From the NCBI RefSeq assembly GCF_014201515.1, contig NZ_JACHEQ010000014.1, positions 1-60,673 of the forward strand: a stretch of DNA of 60,673 nt, in the 5' to 3' direction. The translations under genes were made by a program, and so were the position numbers. This DNA is from Anoxybacillus mongoliensis (GTDB lineage: Bacteria > Bacillota > Bacilli > Bacillales > Anoxybacillaceae). Positions within the stretch are counted from its first letter, which is position 1. Each line of letters opens with the position of its first letter. The notes beneath the pieces were generated by a model. The model did not search any database. It saw only the letters and a list, made by a program, of their open reading frames with translations, and was not told the DNA's origin. Below are positions 46,597 through 56,417 of the stretch, piece after piece.

Positions 46597-47448
46597 TTAT
46601 TTATGTTGTTCACGTGCTGCTTGTACGGTATTGTGCAACAACATCGTAATCGTCATCGGTCCGACACCTTTTGGCACAGGGGTAATGTAGCTTGCTACTT
46701 GTTTTACATCATCAAAATCGACATCTCCACACAACTTTCCATTTTCTAATCGATTCACACCGACATCGATCACAATTGCTCCTTCTTTCACATATGAAGA
46801 CGTGATAAGCTTCGGTTTGCCGACCGCAACAATTAAAATATCTGCTTGACGTGTGATCGCTTCTAAATCGTTTGTGCGCGAGTGACAATACGTTACCGTC
46901 GCATGTTCACGTAAAAACAGTTGACCAACTGGTTTACCGACGATGTTACTACGTCCAACAACGACGACATGTTTTCCTGCAATATCAACTTGCAAAGATT
47001 GAGCCATATATAAAATACCGTACGGTGTACACGGTAAAAATGTTTGTTGTCCCGTCATCATTCGCCCAATATTGAGTGGATGGAAACCATCAACGTCTTT
47101 TTCTGGTGCAATCGCTTCAATCACATGTAATTCATTAATTTGTGGTGGTAGCGGCAATTGCACTAAAATGCCGTGTACTGAGCGATCTTCATTTAAACGA
47201 GCAATTTGCTCTAACAAAAACGACTCGGATATGTCACTTGGAAAAGTCAGTAAAATTGAACGAATCCCGATTTCTTCACATGCTTTTTGCTTCGCTTTCA
47301 CGTACGATTGTGAAGCAGGATGATCTCCAACAAGAATAACGGCCAGTGATGGAACAATGCCTTCTTGTTTTAACTGCTCGACTTCTTTCGCTAATTGTGC
47401 TCGTTTTTCTTTTGCTAATTCAAGACCGTTAATGATTTGCGCTGTCAT
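46597..47448 (-). CDS. folD: FolD, methylene-THF dehydrogenase/cyclohydrolase
   Basis: The 283-residue protein has [25 protein letters not shown] with the catalytic Lys region, GILVQLPLP, and the NADP site [16 protein letters not shown]. The C-terminal [11 protein letters not shown] loop is present. It makes 10-formyl-THF from methylene-THF in one-carbon metabolism. Confidence 0.96.
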   Translation of the reverse strand: MTAQIINGLELAKEKRAQLAKEVEQLKQEGIVPSLAVILVGDHPASQSYVKAKQKACEEIGIRSILLTFPSDISESFLLEQIARLNEDRSVHGILVQLPLPPQINELHVIEAIAPEKDVDGFHPLNIGRMMTGQQTFLPCTPYGILYMAQSLQVDIAGKHVVVVGRSNIVGKPVGQLFLREHATVTYCHSRTNDLEAITRQADILIVAVGKPKLITSSYVKEGAIVIDVGVNRLENGKLCGDVDFDDVKQVASYITPVPKGVGPMTITMLLHNTVQAAREQHK

Positions 47449-47471
47449 AAACCCTTCTCCCCCTTATTCGT

Positions 47472-47858
47472 TTAAGACAATGTTTCTTTTATTTTTGCAA
47501 GTACGCCGTTAATAAAGCGACTTGATTTTTCGTCACCAAATACTTTGGCTAACTCAATAGCTTCGTCCATACTTACGCTCAACGGAATATCATCCATATA
47601 TTTCATTTCAAATACAGCCATGCGTAAGATGGAACGATCGACGTTTGCGACACGCTCTAACGTCCATTTTTCTAAGTGTTGGCGCAATAAATCATCAATT
47701 TCTTTTTGGTGCTTAACTACACCAAAAACAAGCATTTCCATAAACGGATCTGTTTCTTCTTCAATGACGTTAGCAACCGCTTCGTGTGGTTCAATGCCTC
47801 CTACGTCAATTTGAAACAACGCTTGTAACGCTTTTTCTCTTGCTGTATGCCGTTTCAT
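47472..47858 (-). CDS. nusB: NusB, transcription antitermination factor
   Basis: The start at 47858 ([18 protein letters not shown]) follows GAAAGGG; the longer frame is upstream read-through. The 128-residue all-helical protein binds boxA RNA with S10 in rRNA antitermination. A TATAAT on the minus strand at 47895-47890 could be its -10, since a terminator separates it from yqhY. Confidence 0.93.
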   Translation of the reverse strand: MKRHTAREKALQALFQIDVGGIEPHEAVANVIEEETDPFMEMLVFGVVKHQKEIDDLLRQHLEKWTLERVANVDRSILRMAVFEMKYMDDIPLSVSMDEAIELAKVFGDEKSSRFINGVLAKIKETLS

Positions 47859-47940
47859 GACCAAAACCCTTTCTATCATATTGTCGAAAATTATATCATG
47901 ATCATAACATATTTCGCCGAAAGAAAACACTCGCACATCG

Positions 47941-47976
47941 AAAAAGGGCGATCTCATAAACGAGATTGCCCTTTTT
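47941..47976 (-). terminator. Terminator of accB-accC-yqhY
   Basis: AAAAAGGGC (47941-47949) pairs with GCCCTTTTT (47968-47976), and inner ATCTC/GAGAT arms add to the stem. It may work in both directions. Confidence 0.85.
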
Positions 47977-47978
47977 CT

Positions 47979-48374
47979 TTACTCCACTTCCGTCTCTACT
48001 TTCGATGTTTCAAATTGAACACCGACAATATGGACGTTCACTTCAGCTGTTTCTAATCCTGTCATCGTCAACAACGCTTGGCGAACGTTTTCTTGAATTT
48101 TTTGCGAAACCGTTGGAATGGATACACCAAAGTTCATCACACAATAAATATCAATGACAATGCCGCGATCCGTTAAATCCACTTTCACACCTTTACCGTG
48201 ATTTTTTTTTCCTAACCGCTCAACGACACCTGCAGCAAAGTTACCGCGCATTTGCGCTACTCCCTCAATTTCAGAAGCCGCAATGCCTGCGATAACTTCA
48301 ATGACTTCCGGTGCAATTTCTACTTTACCTAAACTGTTATGACCATTTTCCATTTCTAATACGTGCTCAGACAT
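47979..48374 (-). CDS. yqhY: YqhY, Asp23/Gls24-family protein
   Basis: The 131-residue Asp23 domain protein (GKVEIAPEVIEVIAGIAASEIEGV, VERLG, VDIYCVMNFGVSIP, VNVHIVGVQF) is cytoplasmic. In B. subtilis YqhY is reported to affect acetyl-CoA carboxylase control, which agrees with its place directly after accC. AAGGAGGGGAA precedes the ATG. Confidence 0.9.
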   Translation of the reverse strand: MSEHVLEMENGHNSLGKVEIAPEVIEVIAGIAASEIEGVAQMRGNFAAGVVERLGKKNHGKGVKVDLTDRGIVIDIYCVMNFGVSIPTVSQKIQENVRQALLTMTGLETAEVNVHIVGVQFETSKVETEVE

Positions 48375-48395
48375 AACAATTCCCCTCCTTCATCA

Positions 48396-49748
48396 TTAAG
48401 AGTTCATTACATCGTATGTTTCTAAAAACTTTGTATTAAAGTTTCCTTCGACAAACTTTTCATGTTCAAGCAATTTCAAATGAAACGGAATCGTCGTATG
48501 AACTCCTTCAATAACAAACTCACTCAAAGCGCGTTTCATGCGGGCAATCGCTTCTTCGCGAGTCGGTGCATGAACAATCAGCTTGGCAATCATCGAATCG
48601 TAATACGGTGGAATCGTATAGCCCGGATAAGCGGCAGAGTCCACTCGCACGCCAAATCCTCCCGGTGGTAAATACATTTGTATTTTCCCAGCGGATGGCA
48701 TAAAGTTTTTCGCAGGGTTTTCCGCATTAATTCGGCATTCAATAGACCAGCCGTTAAAAGTGACATCCTCTTGTTTCAACGTTAATTTCTCACCTGACGC
48801 CACGCGAATTTGTTCTTTAATTAAATCGACACCTGTCACCATTTCCGTAACTGGGTGTTCCACTTGAATGCGCGTGTTCATCTCCATAAAGTAAAATTGG
48901 CGATTGCGGTAGTCGTAAATAAATTCCACCGTTCCAGCTCCCGTATATTGAACTGCTTGCGCTGCTTTGACAGCTGCTTCCCCCATTTTTTGACGCATTT
49001 CTTCATCAAGTACAGGAGATGGTGTTTCTTCTAACAGTTTTTGCAAACGACGTTGAATCGTACAATCGCGCTCTCCAAGGTGAATGACGTTTCCGTATGA
49101 GTCTGCTAGCACTTGAATTTCCACATGCCGAAAATCTTCGATGTATTTTTCAATATATACCCCTGGATTTCCAAACGCTGTTGCAGCTTCTTGTTGCGTG
49201 ATCGTAATTCCTTTGATGAGCTCTTGCTCGTTTCGAGCGACCCGAATGCCTTTTCCACCGCCACCTGCAGTTGCCTTAATAATAACAGGATACCCGATTT
49301 CGTTCGCTAGCGCAATTGCCTCATCGATGCTTTCAATAATTCCTTGTGAACCGGGAACGATCGGAACCCCAGCTTGTCTCATCGTCTCACGTGCAACATC
49401 TTTTGTACCCATCTTTGTAATCGCTTCCGGACTTGGTCCGACAAACGTAACGTTACATTCTCGGCATAGTTCAGCAAAATCAGCGTTTTCAGCTAAAAAC
49501 CCGTAGCCTGGATGAATCGCATCACATTGAGTTAACGTCGCTACACTCATAATGTTTGTAAAGTTTAAGTAGCTGTCTTTAGACGTTTTGGGACCGATAC
49601 AATATGCTTCGTCTGCTAATTGAACATGAAGCGCTTCGCGATCCGCCTCAGAAAATACAGCAACCGTCTCGATGCCAAGCTCTTTGCACGCCCGAATAAT
49701 CCGAACAGCAATTTCCCCACGATTGGCAATTAACAATTTTTTTATCAT
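48396..49748 (-). CDS. accC: Acetyl-CoA carboxylase, biotin carboxylase subunit
   Basis: The ATG at 49748 was preferred over the GTG just before it, giving [17 protein letters not shown] and 450 residues. The ATP-grasp enzyme has the Gly-rich loop [14 protein letters not shown], the [17 protein letters not shown] region and [15 protein letters not shown] with the catalytic Arg. It carboxylates biotin on AccB. It might also serve MmdA, which has no biotin carboxylase nearby. Confidence 0.95.
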   Translation of the reverse strand: MIKKLLIANRGEIAVRIIRACKELGIETVAVFSEADREALHVQLADEAYCIGPKTSKDSYLNFTNIMSVATLTQCDAIHPGYGFLAENADFAELCRECNVTFVGPSPEAITKMGTKDVARETMRQAGVPIVPGSQGIIESIDEAIALANEIGYPVIIKATAGGGGKGIRVARNEQELIKGITITQQEAATAFGNPGVYIEKYIEDFRHVEIQVLADSYGNVIHLGERDCTIQRRLQKLLEETPSPVLDEEMRQKMGEAAVKAAQAVQYTGAGTVEFIYDYRNRQFYFMEMNTRIQVEHPVTEMVTGVDLIKEQIRVASGEKLTLKQEDVTFNGWSIECRINAENPAKNFMPSAGKIQMYLPPGGFGVRVDSAAYPGYTIPPYYDSMIAKLIVHAPTREEAIARMKRALSEFVIEGVHTTIPFHLKLLEHEKFVEGNFNTKFLETYDVMNS

Positions 49749-49761
49749 CACGATCGCTCCT

Positions 49762-50262
49762 TTATTCAGGCTTCACAAGGAATAAAGGTTGTCCATATTC
49801 AACGAGCTGGCCATTTTTTACAAGCACTTCTACGATCTCTCCATCCACTTCCGCTTCAATTTCATTAAACAATTTCATTGCTTCAACAATACATACAATC
49901 GTATCTTTTTTCACTTTATCGCCAACTTTTACGTACGGTGCGGCATCTGGTGATGGCGCTGCATAAAACGTACCGACCATCGGCGATGTAATCGTATGTA
50001 GGTTTTCTGTTGCAACAACTTGTTTTTCCGGCTTCGCTTCTTCTTTCACTTCCACTTTCTCAACAACAGGTGTCACCGGTGGTTGTTGTTGGACAACAGA
50101 TGTTTGTGGCACGTCCACTTTTGGTGTAGCAACAACAACTTGTTCAGCTGCTCCAGCTTTTTTCATTTTAATTTTTGAGCCGTCGTGTTCGTATACAAAC
50201 TCGACAATGTTTGACTCGTTTACTAATCGGATTAATTCGCGAATTTCTTGGATTTTCAACAT
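49762..50262 (-). CDS. accB: Biotin carboxyl carrier protein of acetyl-CoA carboxylase
   Basis: The 166-residue protein has an N-terminal helical segment, a Pro/Val/Gln-rich linker (residues 45-85) and a biotinyl domain with [12 protein letters not shown], whose Lys carries biotin. It starts the accB-accC-yqhY unit. A TATAAT without a clear -35 lies about 45 bp upstream. Confidence 0.95.
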   Translation of the reverse strand: MLKIQEIRELIRLVNESNIVEFVYEHDGSKIKMKKAGAAEQVVVATPKVDVPQTSVVQQQPPVTPVVEKVEVKEEAKPEKQVVATENLHTITSPMVGTFYAAPSPDAAPYVKVGDKVKKDTIVCIVEAMKLFNEIEAEVDGEIVEVLVKNGQLVEYGQPLFLVKPE

Positions 50263-50434
50263 TGACTTACACCCCTCGCCCCATCATTTGTAGAAAAAGA
50301 TTATACAATACCATGATACGACACACCTTTTCCATTATTCAATAAAATGATAAGAAAATGTTAGAAAATTTATATCTGGTCATAAAAACAATTATTATTA
50401 TATAGTATTATAAAATTTGTTTTCAACCGAAAAA

Positions 50435-50460
50435 AAATAACCGGTTTACCGGTTATTTTT
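50435..50460 (-). terminator. Terminator of the spoIIIA operon
   Basis: AAATAACCGGT (50435-50445) pairs with ACCGGTTATTT (50448-50458), and eight T follow on the minus strand. It overlaps the spoIIIAH stop. Confidence 0.9.
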
Positions 50461-51016
50461 GGAAACGAACAGCCACATCTTGCACACGACCAAGTTCACT
50501 TTGAACGAGTTGGATAATTTCATTCGCTGCTTTTTTCGAATGCTCTTTCGATTTCACTGTGATATGCACTTGATTTTCGTGAACGCGAACAAGGGCATCG
50601 TCATATCCTTTCGATTTAATTAACGTTTCTAACACCGCTTCTTTTTCTGCAATATTCGATAGTTGTTGCAACTGATCGATTGCTTTGCTTTTTTCTTCAG
50701 CAGATACGTTATTGGAAGCGACAATGGCGTTCAACTCTTGACGCAACTTGCTTCGCTCATCTTCAATTTCGAGTCGAAGCGCAGTAAACAAATCGTCACT
50801 TCCTGTATTCGTTTGTTCGACAGTTACGTCTTCCTCATTTGCAACTTCTTCTTTCATCGCTTCATCTGTCGTTTTTAAACCTTTTTCATTGTTTGCCTCG
50901 TCCTTTTGTTCAAACGCCACTTGCTCTGTGAGCTGAGGACTTGTTACATAATACACCGATAAGACGACAACTAAACTAAACATTGTTAACAACCAAACTG
51001 TTTGTTTTTTCAACAT
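50453..51016 (-). CDS. spoIIIAH: SpoIIIAH, mother-cell component of the feeding-tube channel
   Basis: The 187-residue protein has one N-terminal membrane helix (TVWLLTMFSLVVVLSVYYV), an acidic linker, and a C-terminal YscJ/FliF-like domain. SpoIIIAH binds forespore SpoIIQ across the intermembrane space. It is the last gene of the operon. Confidence 0.92.
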   Translation of the reverse strand: MLKKQTVWLLTMFSLVVVLSVYYVTSPQLTEQVAFEQKDEANNEKGLKTTDEAMKEEVANEEDVTVEQTNTGSDDLFTALRLEIEDERSKLRQELNAIVASNNVSAEEKSKAIDQLQQLSNIAEKEAVLETLIKSKGYDDALVRVHENQVHITVKSKEHSKKAANEIIQLVQSELGRVQDVAVRFQK

Positions 51017-51028
51017 ATGTTCTCCCCC

Positions 51029-51595
51029 TTACTTTTTTGGTAAAACAGCAACGCGATGACTCGGAACGTTCAACGTTCGCGTCACAGCTTCGATAATCCA
51101 TTTTTTCACTTGCACTTGATCGGCTCCTTTAGCAACAACAAGCACACCGCGAATTTCTGGTTTTTTCGTTTGCAGAACAAGAGGCGTTTCTTCGTCTCCT
51201 TTGCGCACGATCACAATTTTTTCGTCTGTTGATTCATCTTCAATTTGACGCTTTCCACCTTCTTTATCTTCTTCCATCGTTCGTTTTTTTTGAACGATTG
51301 CATTTTTTTCAAGTACGTTTTGTTCTGTGGCATCGACATTTACGATCACTTTTACTTCACCAACGCCAACAATCGCCTCAAGCGCTTCCTTTAATTGCTG
51401 TTCGTATCGTTCTTCATAGTCAGCAATTTGTTTTAATTTTTTCTCTTCATCTGTTTGACGAAATACAGCTTGGGTCGTTTCTTGTTGAACTTGTTTTGAA
51501 GAAGAGAAATTAAATACATTGCCAAAGATCATAAATGATAAACCGAAAGCTAAGAGGATTACAATTAATCCGTTTTTTTCAATCCATTGTTTCAC
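51029..51595 (-). CDS. spoIIIAG: SpoIIIAG, ring-forming channel protein
   Basis: The 188-residue protein has an N-terminal membrane helix (GLIVILLAFGLSFMIFGNVF) and a ring-building-motif domain (GVGEVKVIVNVDA, then GVLVVAKGADQVQVKKWIIEAV) split by a charged insertion. It is shorter than the B. subtilis protein as I remember it. It forms large rings in the engulfing mother-cell membrane. Confidence 0.92.
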   Translation of the reverse strand: MKQWIEKNGLIVILLAFGLSFMIFGNVFNFSSSKQVQQETTQAVFRQTDEEKKLKQIADYEERYEQQLKEALEAIVGVGEVKVIVNVDATEQNVLEKNAIVQKKRTMEEDKEGGKRQIEDESTDEKIVIVRKGDEETPLVLQTKKPEIRGVLVVAKGADQVQVKKWIIEAVTRTLNVPSHRVAVLPKK

Positions 51596-51601
51596 CCCTC
51601 C

Positions 51602-52171
51602 CTACTCCCTCCTTTCTAGATGAATCGTGATCAGCTCTGGATCTACTCCCCACATATGTGCTAAAAAGCGGGCAATGTCGTCGTGTTTTTCTGTTATTGA
51701 TGGCGATGATTGAATGCGAATCGGCTTCACAACAGAAGTCGTTTCTTCTGCCACCTCCACTGTAATCGCTTCAATTGGTGGAGGAGATTGTTCCGATTCC
51801 CCGATCGTTAATGAAATATCCGTCACCGTTAACCCATATGTGCGCATCAACTCCTCAGCCGCTGTGTTCTTTAGCTGGACAGCCATTTGTTCTAAAATAT
51901 ATGCACGTTGTGAGGCTTGTATTTCTTTTTTCTTTTTTTCAATGTCATTTTCGAGCGTTTCATTTTGTTGGTGTTGAATTGAAGCAAACCACGTATCTAC
52001 ATTCCCATGAAATAAACGAAGAAGTGGAGAAAATAAAATGAAAATAAACAGTAAACCAACAACCATCTTTACATATTTTTGAAATGAGCCATTTGGTAAA
52101 ATAAGATCGATGATAACGGCTAGCAAAATGAATGTGATAAGATGGGAAATCCATTCGGTCAATAGTCCCAC
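51602..52171 (-). CDS. spoIIIAF: SpoIIIAF
   Basis: The start is GTG after AAAGGAG. The 189-residue protein has two N-terminal membrane helices (residues 8-25 and 35-53), a coiled region and a small C-terminal domain like that of SpoIIIAG and SpoIIIAH. It belongs to the SpoIIIA-SpoIIQ apparatus. The long fully overlapping frames here are shadows. Confidence 0.9.
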   Translation of the reverse strand: MGLLTEWISHLITFILLAVIIDLILPNGSFQKYVKMVVGLLFIFILFSPLLRLFHGNVDTWFASIQHQQNETLENDIEKKKKEIQASQRAYILEQMAVQLKNTAAEELMRTYGLTVTDISLTIGESEQSPPPIEAITVEVAEETTSVVKPIRIQSSPSITEKHDDIARFLAHMWGVDPELITIHLERRE

Positions 52172-52187
52172 AGCCTCTATTCTCCTT

Positions 52188-53348
52188 TCAGCGAACCATC
52201 ATCGTTAAATTTCCTGCTGCGATAATGACGGTCATACTTAAAAAAAACATAAGCGATACGATCATCAGAGCAACGAGCACATACATGATACTTTTGCTCA
52301 TTATACTCAAACAGGAAATGACGATGCCTCCTCCCATCGGTTGTAACATTGCGGCTGCTAGTTGATAAATAAGGGCGATGACTAAAATTTTGATCGCTGG
52401 AAACGCTGCAATAAGAAGCAACAGAGCCACTCCGAACAACCCAACTGTATTTTTCAATAAGACGGAAGCGGTAACGACTGTATCGGCTGCATCGGTAAAC
52501 ATTCGACCGATAATCGGGATAAAATTTCCTGCCATAAATTTTGCTGCTCGTATCGCCACTCCATCCGCAATTGCGGTTGTTGCTCCCTTGACCGACAATA
52601 CACCGAAAAAGATCGTTAGCATCACACCAAGTGAACCTACACTAATGTTGCGTAACAAATCGGCTAATTTCGTTACTTTGTAATGTTCGCTTAATAAGCT
52701 AACGATGCTTAAAATTGTCGCTAAAAATAAAAGCGGCAATGAAAAATGTTCAACGATCGTCCCTGTTATGTTCATAAAAAATAACACAATTGGGTGAAAA
52801 AAGGCTACAGATATAACACCACCAGACGACGCCATAAGCGCAAGTAAAATCGGTAAAAGAGCAATCATAAAACTCGTCATCGTCTGAATAGCCTCTTTCG
52901 CATACGTGACAGCAACATGAAAACTGTTCAGTGCAATAATCATCAGCACCATATAAACAACTGCATGAGCGACTTTACTGACAGCATGGTGTGAAAAAGC
53001 GTTTTGTAACGATTGTAAAAATATACTAAATACCGTTAGTAAAATAAGCATACCGAGCAACTTTCCATTCGCCATCAGCTCGTACAATAAAAACTTTATA
53101 AACGCCTGTAACCATTCGCTGAGCGATAGTTCTTTTTCGCCATTTATAAACTGCCAAAACGATCCTTTTTGGCTTTCTGGCAATAACCCTCCATACTGTT
53201 GAACAATGTGATCCCAATATTGTTTTATCGACTCCACACCAACTTGTTCTGCTTGTTGTTTCACTAGTTCATTTGTTGTTGGTGAAGCTTGTACAACGGA
53301 AGGCAAGAAAAAAAGGAGAAAGAAAAATAGGATGGGAGCGTACTTCAT
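52188..53348 (-). CDS. spoIIIAE: SpoIIIAE, multi-pass channel component
   Basis: The 386-residue protein has a signal peptide (residues 1-21), an extracellular stretch of about 75 residues, then about eight membrane helices. Typical segments are FMAGNFIPIIGRMFTDAADTV and LLKNTVGLFGVALLLLIAAFPAIKI. It is the largest membrane unit of the complex. Confidence 0.93.
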   Translation of the reverse strand: MKYAPILFFFLLFFLPSVVQASPTTNELVKQQAEQVGVESIKQYWDHIVQQYGGLLPESQKGSFWQFINGEKELSLSEWLQAFIKFLLYELMANGKLLGMLILLTVFSIFLQSLQNAFSHHAVSKVAHAVVYMVLMIIALNSFHVAVTYAKEAIQTMTSFMIALLPILLALMASSGGVISVAFFHPIVLFFMNITGTIVEHFSLPLLFLATILSIVSLLSEHYKVTKLADLLRNISVGSLGVMLTIFFGVLSVKGATTAIADGVAIRAAKFMAGNFIPIIGRMFTDAADTVVTASVLLKNTVGLFGVALLLLIAAFPAIKILVIALIYQLAAAMLQPMGGGIVISCLSIMSKSIMYVLVALMIVSLMFFLSMTVIIAAGNLTMMVR

Positions 53349-53352
53349 GTCA

Positions 53353-53748
53353 TCACCCCTTCATCGGAAGAAAGCTCAAAATCGTTTCAATTAAAGCTGT
53401 TAAAATCGGAATCGCCATCGCTAAAATTAAAATTTTTCCACCGAGCTCAATTTTTCCAGCGATCGCTCCTTGTCCCGCATCTTTCGAAATTTGTGCGCCA
53501 AACTCCGCAATATAAGCAATGCCGATAATTTTTAAAATCGTTTCCACATACACCGTTTGAACGTGTGCTTCGTTCGCTAGCGTTTGAACCATGCGAAAAA
53601 TGTCTTGAATGCGATCCATTAAAAATAAAAAAATAACTGTTCCAACAAAAACGGTTAACAAAAGTGAAATATTCGACTTATGTTCGTTTAAAATCGTCAC
53701 TAAAAACGTTGCAATAAGTCCAAGTCCAACAATTTGCAAAATATCAAT
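53353..53748 (-). CDS. spoIIIAD: SpoIIIAD, with a probable ATT start codon
   Basis: AGGAGGG is followed after seven bases by ATT GAT ATT TTG CAA, which read from ATT gives (M)DILQIVGLGLIATF, close to the SpoIIIAD start MxIxxIQIVGLG. No ATG or GTG exists in frame. The TTG at 53739 would be 16 bases from the ribosome site and would lose three residues. The 131-residue product has four membrane helices, related to SpoIIIAC. Translational coupling to spoIIIAC from the TTG is an alternative. Confidence 0.85.
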   Translation of the reverse strand: MDILQIVGLGLIATFLVTILNEHKSNISLLLTVFVGTVIFLFLMDRIQDIFRMVQTLANEAHVQTVYVETILKIIGIAYIAEFGAQISKDAGQGAIAGKIELGGKILILAMAIPILTALIETILSFLPMKG

Positions 53749-53760
53749 GAGTATTCCCTC

Positions 53761-53967
53761 CTAACTTTGAAACAAAAAAACAGATTTAATTTTTTGGAAT
53801 AAGTCTTGAACGATTGAAATGACGAGAAACAAAATGTAAATAAACCCTAGTAACGTCACCCATTGCGCATACTCTTTTTTCCCAATTCCCTCTAAAACAG
53901 CATGCAAAAAAGCAACAACAATCCCTACGCCAGCAATTTGAAAAATTAAATCTACGTCAACGCCCAT
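53761..53967 (-). CDS. spoIIIAC: SpoIIIAC
   Basis: The 68-residue protein has two membrane helices (residues 5-24 and 36-53: DLIFQIAGVGIVVAFLHAVL, then VTLLGFIYILFLVISIV). It is a small homologue of half of SpoIIIAD. GAGGAGGA precedes the ATG. Confidence 0.93.
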   Translation of the reverse strand: MGVDVDLIFQIAGVGIVVAFLHAVLEGIGKKEYAQWVTLLGFIYILFLVISIVQDLFQKIKSVFLFQS

Positions 53968-53982
53968 TTGAAATGTCCTCCT

Positions 53983-54495
53983 CTATATGAGTAAAAGCAC
54001 GATGAGAATGCCCGTTAATACACCTAAACTTTTCATCATTTTTTCATAACGTTGTTGTTTTTCGATGGCGTCCCCTTCTTCTCTCTCTAAATGCACCATC
54101 GTTAAACGAATATAATTTTGTTGAATTTCATGATCGTATTGTCCAAGTGTTTCGCCAAATTGTTTCATAATCTCCAATTCCCCTTCTTTTAAGGCGGTCA
54201 TTTTCCATACTTCGTGTAAACTTTCCTCCCATGCTTGACGAGCGTTCATCGTTCCTTTTTGTAATTTTTGCGCAAACGATTCAAACAGCCATGATAACGG
54301 TTTCGATAGCTGCTGGGACAATCGAAGCGCAGCGTCCATTAACGGCGTATGCCCATACATAATTTCTGCTTCAAGCGACTGCAACGCCATTTTTAACTGG
54401 CGCAATTGTCTTGTGCGCTCGCGTAAAAGTCGCGATGCTTCAAAACCTGACCATGTTGTCGCCAATATAATGCATATTGCTCCAATCCATTTCAT
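53983..54495 (-). CDS. spoIIIAB: SpoIIIAB
   Basis: The 170-residue protein has an N-terminal helix (WIGAICIILATTWSGFEASRLL), a helical middle, and a C-terminal membrane helix (SLGVLTGILIVLLLI). It resembles GspF-like parts of secretion platforms. Its ATG directly follows the spoIIIAA stop (TAAATG). Confidence 0.92.
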   Translation of the reverse strand: MKWIGAICIILATTWSGFEASRLLRERTRQLRQLKMALQSLEAEIMYGHTPLMDAALRLSQQLSKPLSWLFESFAQKLQKGTMNARQAWEESLHEVWKMTALKEGELEIMKQFGETLGQYDHEIQQNYIRLTMVHLEREEGDAIEKQQRYEKMMKSLGVLTGILIVLLLI

Positions 54496-55419
54496 TTACA
54501 TCACGCTCATCTTTCGGTATATATCACGACCGTTTACATCTCGAATGGCTTGAATCGTTCCGGGACGTCCGATATTCGTCAATTCAACAAATCGTTCAAA
54601 TACAGCTTGTTCTATAATCGGGCGTAGCGATGGGCGCTTCATTATATCGTCGAAATGATGGCCATGTGCTGTCATAAATAAGCCCACTCCCGCATGAATG
54701 GCTTCTAAAATTGCGGTGCAATCTGCCTCACTTCCGATTTCATCAACAATTAAAACGTCTGGGCTCATGGAACGAATCATCATCATCATCCCTTCCGCTT
54801 TCGGACATGCATCGAGCACGTCGACACGATAGCCGAATGTAAATTGCGGAATGCCTTTCACGCAACCAGCAATTTCTGAACGTTCATCGACGATGCCTAC
54901 TTTTTGAGATGTAATATGTCTCTCTTTCACTCCAATGCTTACGATGCGTGCAATATCACGAAGAAGCGTTGTTTTTCCTGTTTGAGGCGCTCCGATAATC
55001 ATCGTATTAAGCCATCGTCCGTCGTATAAGTAAGGAAGAAGTGGCTCAGCGATGCCGATTTGTTGCCGGGCCATTCGAATGTTAAATGATGTAATGTGTC
55101 GGATCGCTTTCACTTTTCCGTCTTCTGTAATTACTTTTCCAGCTAAACCGACGCGATGCCCACCTTGAATCGTGATGTAGCCTTTTTTCAACTCTTCTTC
55201 GATCGTATAAAGAGAATATTGGCTTAGTTTATTTAATAGTTCGATGCCTTCTTCCATTTGTACAATATGTGGACATATGTACGACCTCCCCCCAGCAATG
55301 ACTTCTAATGGGCGATGAATGCGAATGCGAATTTCTTCGATCGCAGAATGAGAGCCAATAGGAAACGATTGAATGGCGTGCACGAGCGTTTTAGGCAACA
55401 TATCAAACACTGCTTGCAT
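54496..55419 (-). CDS. spoIIIAA: SpoIIIAA, ATPase of the SpoIIIA complex
   Basis: The 307-residue protein has Walker A GAPQTGKTT at 143-151 and Walker B DVLIVDEIG at about 214-222. It is related to secretion ATPases and likely powers the channel. It is the first gene of the operon, with GAAGGAGGG before the ATG. The sigma-E promoter could not be placed with confidence; it may lie within yqhV. Confidence 0.94.
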   Translation of the reverse strand: MQAVFDMLPKTLVHAIQSFPIGSHSAIEEIRIRIHRPLEVIAGGRSYICPHIVQMEEGIELLNKLSQYSLYTIEEELKKGYITIQGGHRVGLAGKVITEDGKVKAIRHITSFNIRMARQQIGIAEPLLPYLYDGRWLNTMIIGAPQTGKTTLLRDIARIVSIGVKERHITSQKVGIVDERSEIAGCVKGIPQFTFGYRVDVLDACPKAEGMMMMIRSMSPDVLIVDEIGSEADCTAILEAIHAGVGLFMTAHGHHFDDIMKRPSLRPIIEQAVFERFVELTNIGRPGTIQAIRDVNGRDIYRKMSVM

Positions 55420-55432
55420 CTTCTTCCCTCCT

Positions 55433-55705
55433 TCATTTCACAACATAAATGCCGATCAATATACATACAACCCCAACACCGATCCATACGAGCTTAAACA
55501 ATGATAGCTCATTCGCTACTGCAACAAGCCCAACCATCATCACAACGAAAAAAATCGTCGGACCGACAGCCGCAAGCAATGTATTAACTGCAAGCGCCTT
55601 TTTTACATCATTCAGCGACAACATAACAATTGCTGCGCTTAACTCAATCGCCGCAGATAAAAACCGTAAACCCGCCATCGTCCAAACCGTTGCATCAATC
55701 TTCAT
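55433..55705 (-). CDS. yqhV: YqhV-type membrane protein
   Basis: The start at 55705 (MKIDATVWTMAGLRFLSAAIEL) follows AAGGAGGACG. The 90-residue protein has three hydrophobic helices (about 8-32, 37-62 and 68-88). It sits just upstream of spoIIIAA, as in B. subtilis. The function is unknown. Confidence 0.85.
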   Translation of the reverse strand: MKIDATVWTMAGLRFLSAAIELSAAIVMLSLNDVKKALAVNTLLAAVGPTIFFVVMMVGLVAVANELSLFKLVWIGVGVVCILIGIYVVK

Positions 55706-55921
55706 CGCGTCCTCCTTGTACAACAGTGCTAGTACAACGTATGCAGAAATGGGACAATTCAGAAGTACGAGAAGGAAAATTTATATTTATAGGGAAAGAT
55801 GTTTACACATAGAAAGGACAATACAATATTTTTTGCTAGTGCCATCAAGGAGGAGGTTGGAAAGATTTACAACGAAAAATATATAATTTTTACTAATCTG
55901 TTTAAAAAGGGGATAATCAAG

Positions 55922-56407
55922 ATGGCATATATCATTCGTAAGATGAAACAAGGAGATATACAACAAGTTCAATATATAGCGAAAATAACTTGGAATGCTA
56001 CTTACGAGGGAATTATTCCTTCAAATGTGCAAGAAAATTTTTTAAAATCAGCGTACAGTGATGAACGAATGAAACAACGATTACAACGCTCTACTCTTTT
56101 TGTAGCTGAAGTAAAAAACAACATTGTAGGGTTTGCTAACTTTTCTTCAGTAAGAGACGATGGAAAGGTTGAGTTGTGGGCGATTTATGTTCATCCGGAA
56201 CAACAAGGCAAAGGGATCGGTTCAGCCTTGTTACAAAAAGGGATACAACATATAGACGGTGCGAATGAAATTTATGTAAATGTTGAAAAAGATAATATAA
56301 TTGGAAAAAGCTTTTATGAGGCTAAAGGGTTTAAAGTTGTAAAAGAGTTTGATGAAGAGTTTGATGGTCATATGTTAAAAACAATCAGAATGGTTTTAAA
56401 ACTTTAA
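55922..56407 (+). CDS. GNAT-family N-acetyltransferase
   Basis: The ATG at 55922 (MAYIIRKMKQGDIQQVQYIA) follows AAAGGGGAT. The 161-residue protein has the GNAT acetyl-CoA loop VHPEQQGKGIGSALLQKG and the C-terminal NIIGKSFYEAKGFKVVKEF. Substrate is unknown. It is a plus-strand, AT-rich gene placed between yqhV and efp, which are neighbours in B. subtilis, so it looks inserted. A perfect palindrome follows it. Confidence 0.88.
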   Translation: MAYIIRKMKQGDIQQVQYIAKITWNATYEGIIPSNVQENFLKSAYSDERMKQRLQRSTLFVAEVKNNIVGFANFSSVRDDGKVELWAIYVHPEQQGKGIGSALLQKGIQHIDGANEIYVNVEKDNIIGKSFYEAKGFKVVKEFDEEFDGHMLKTIRMVLKL

Positions 56408-56417
56408 AATTCCCATA

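Noticed and set aside
55449-55886. 145-codon plus-strand frame over yqhV
   Set aside because: Most of it is antisense to yqhV and the rest is low in coding signal; only the short unassigned stretch is mentioned under findings.
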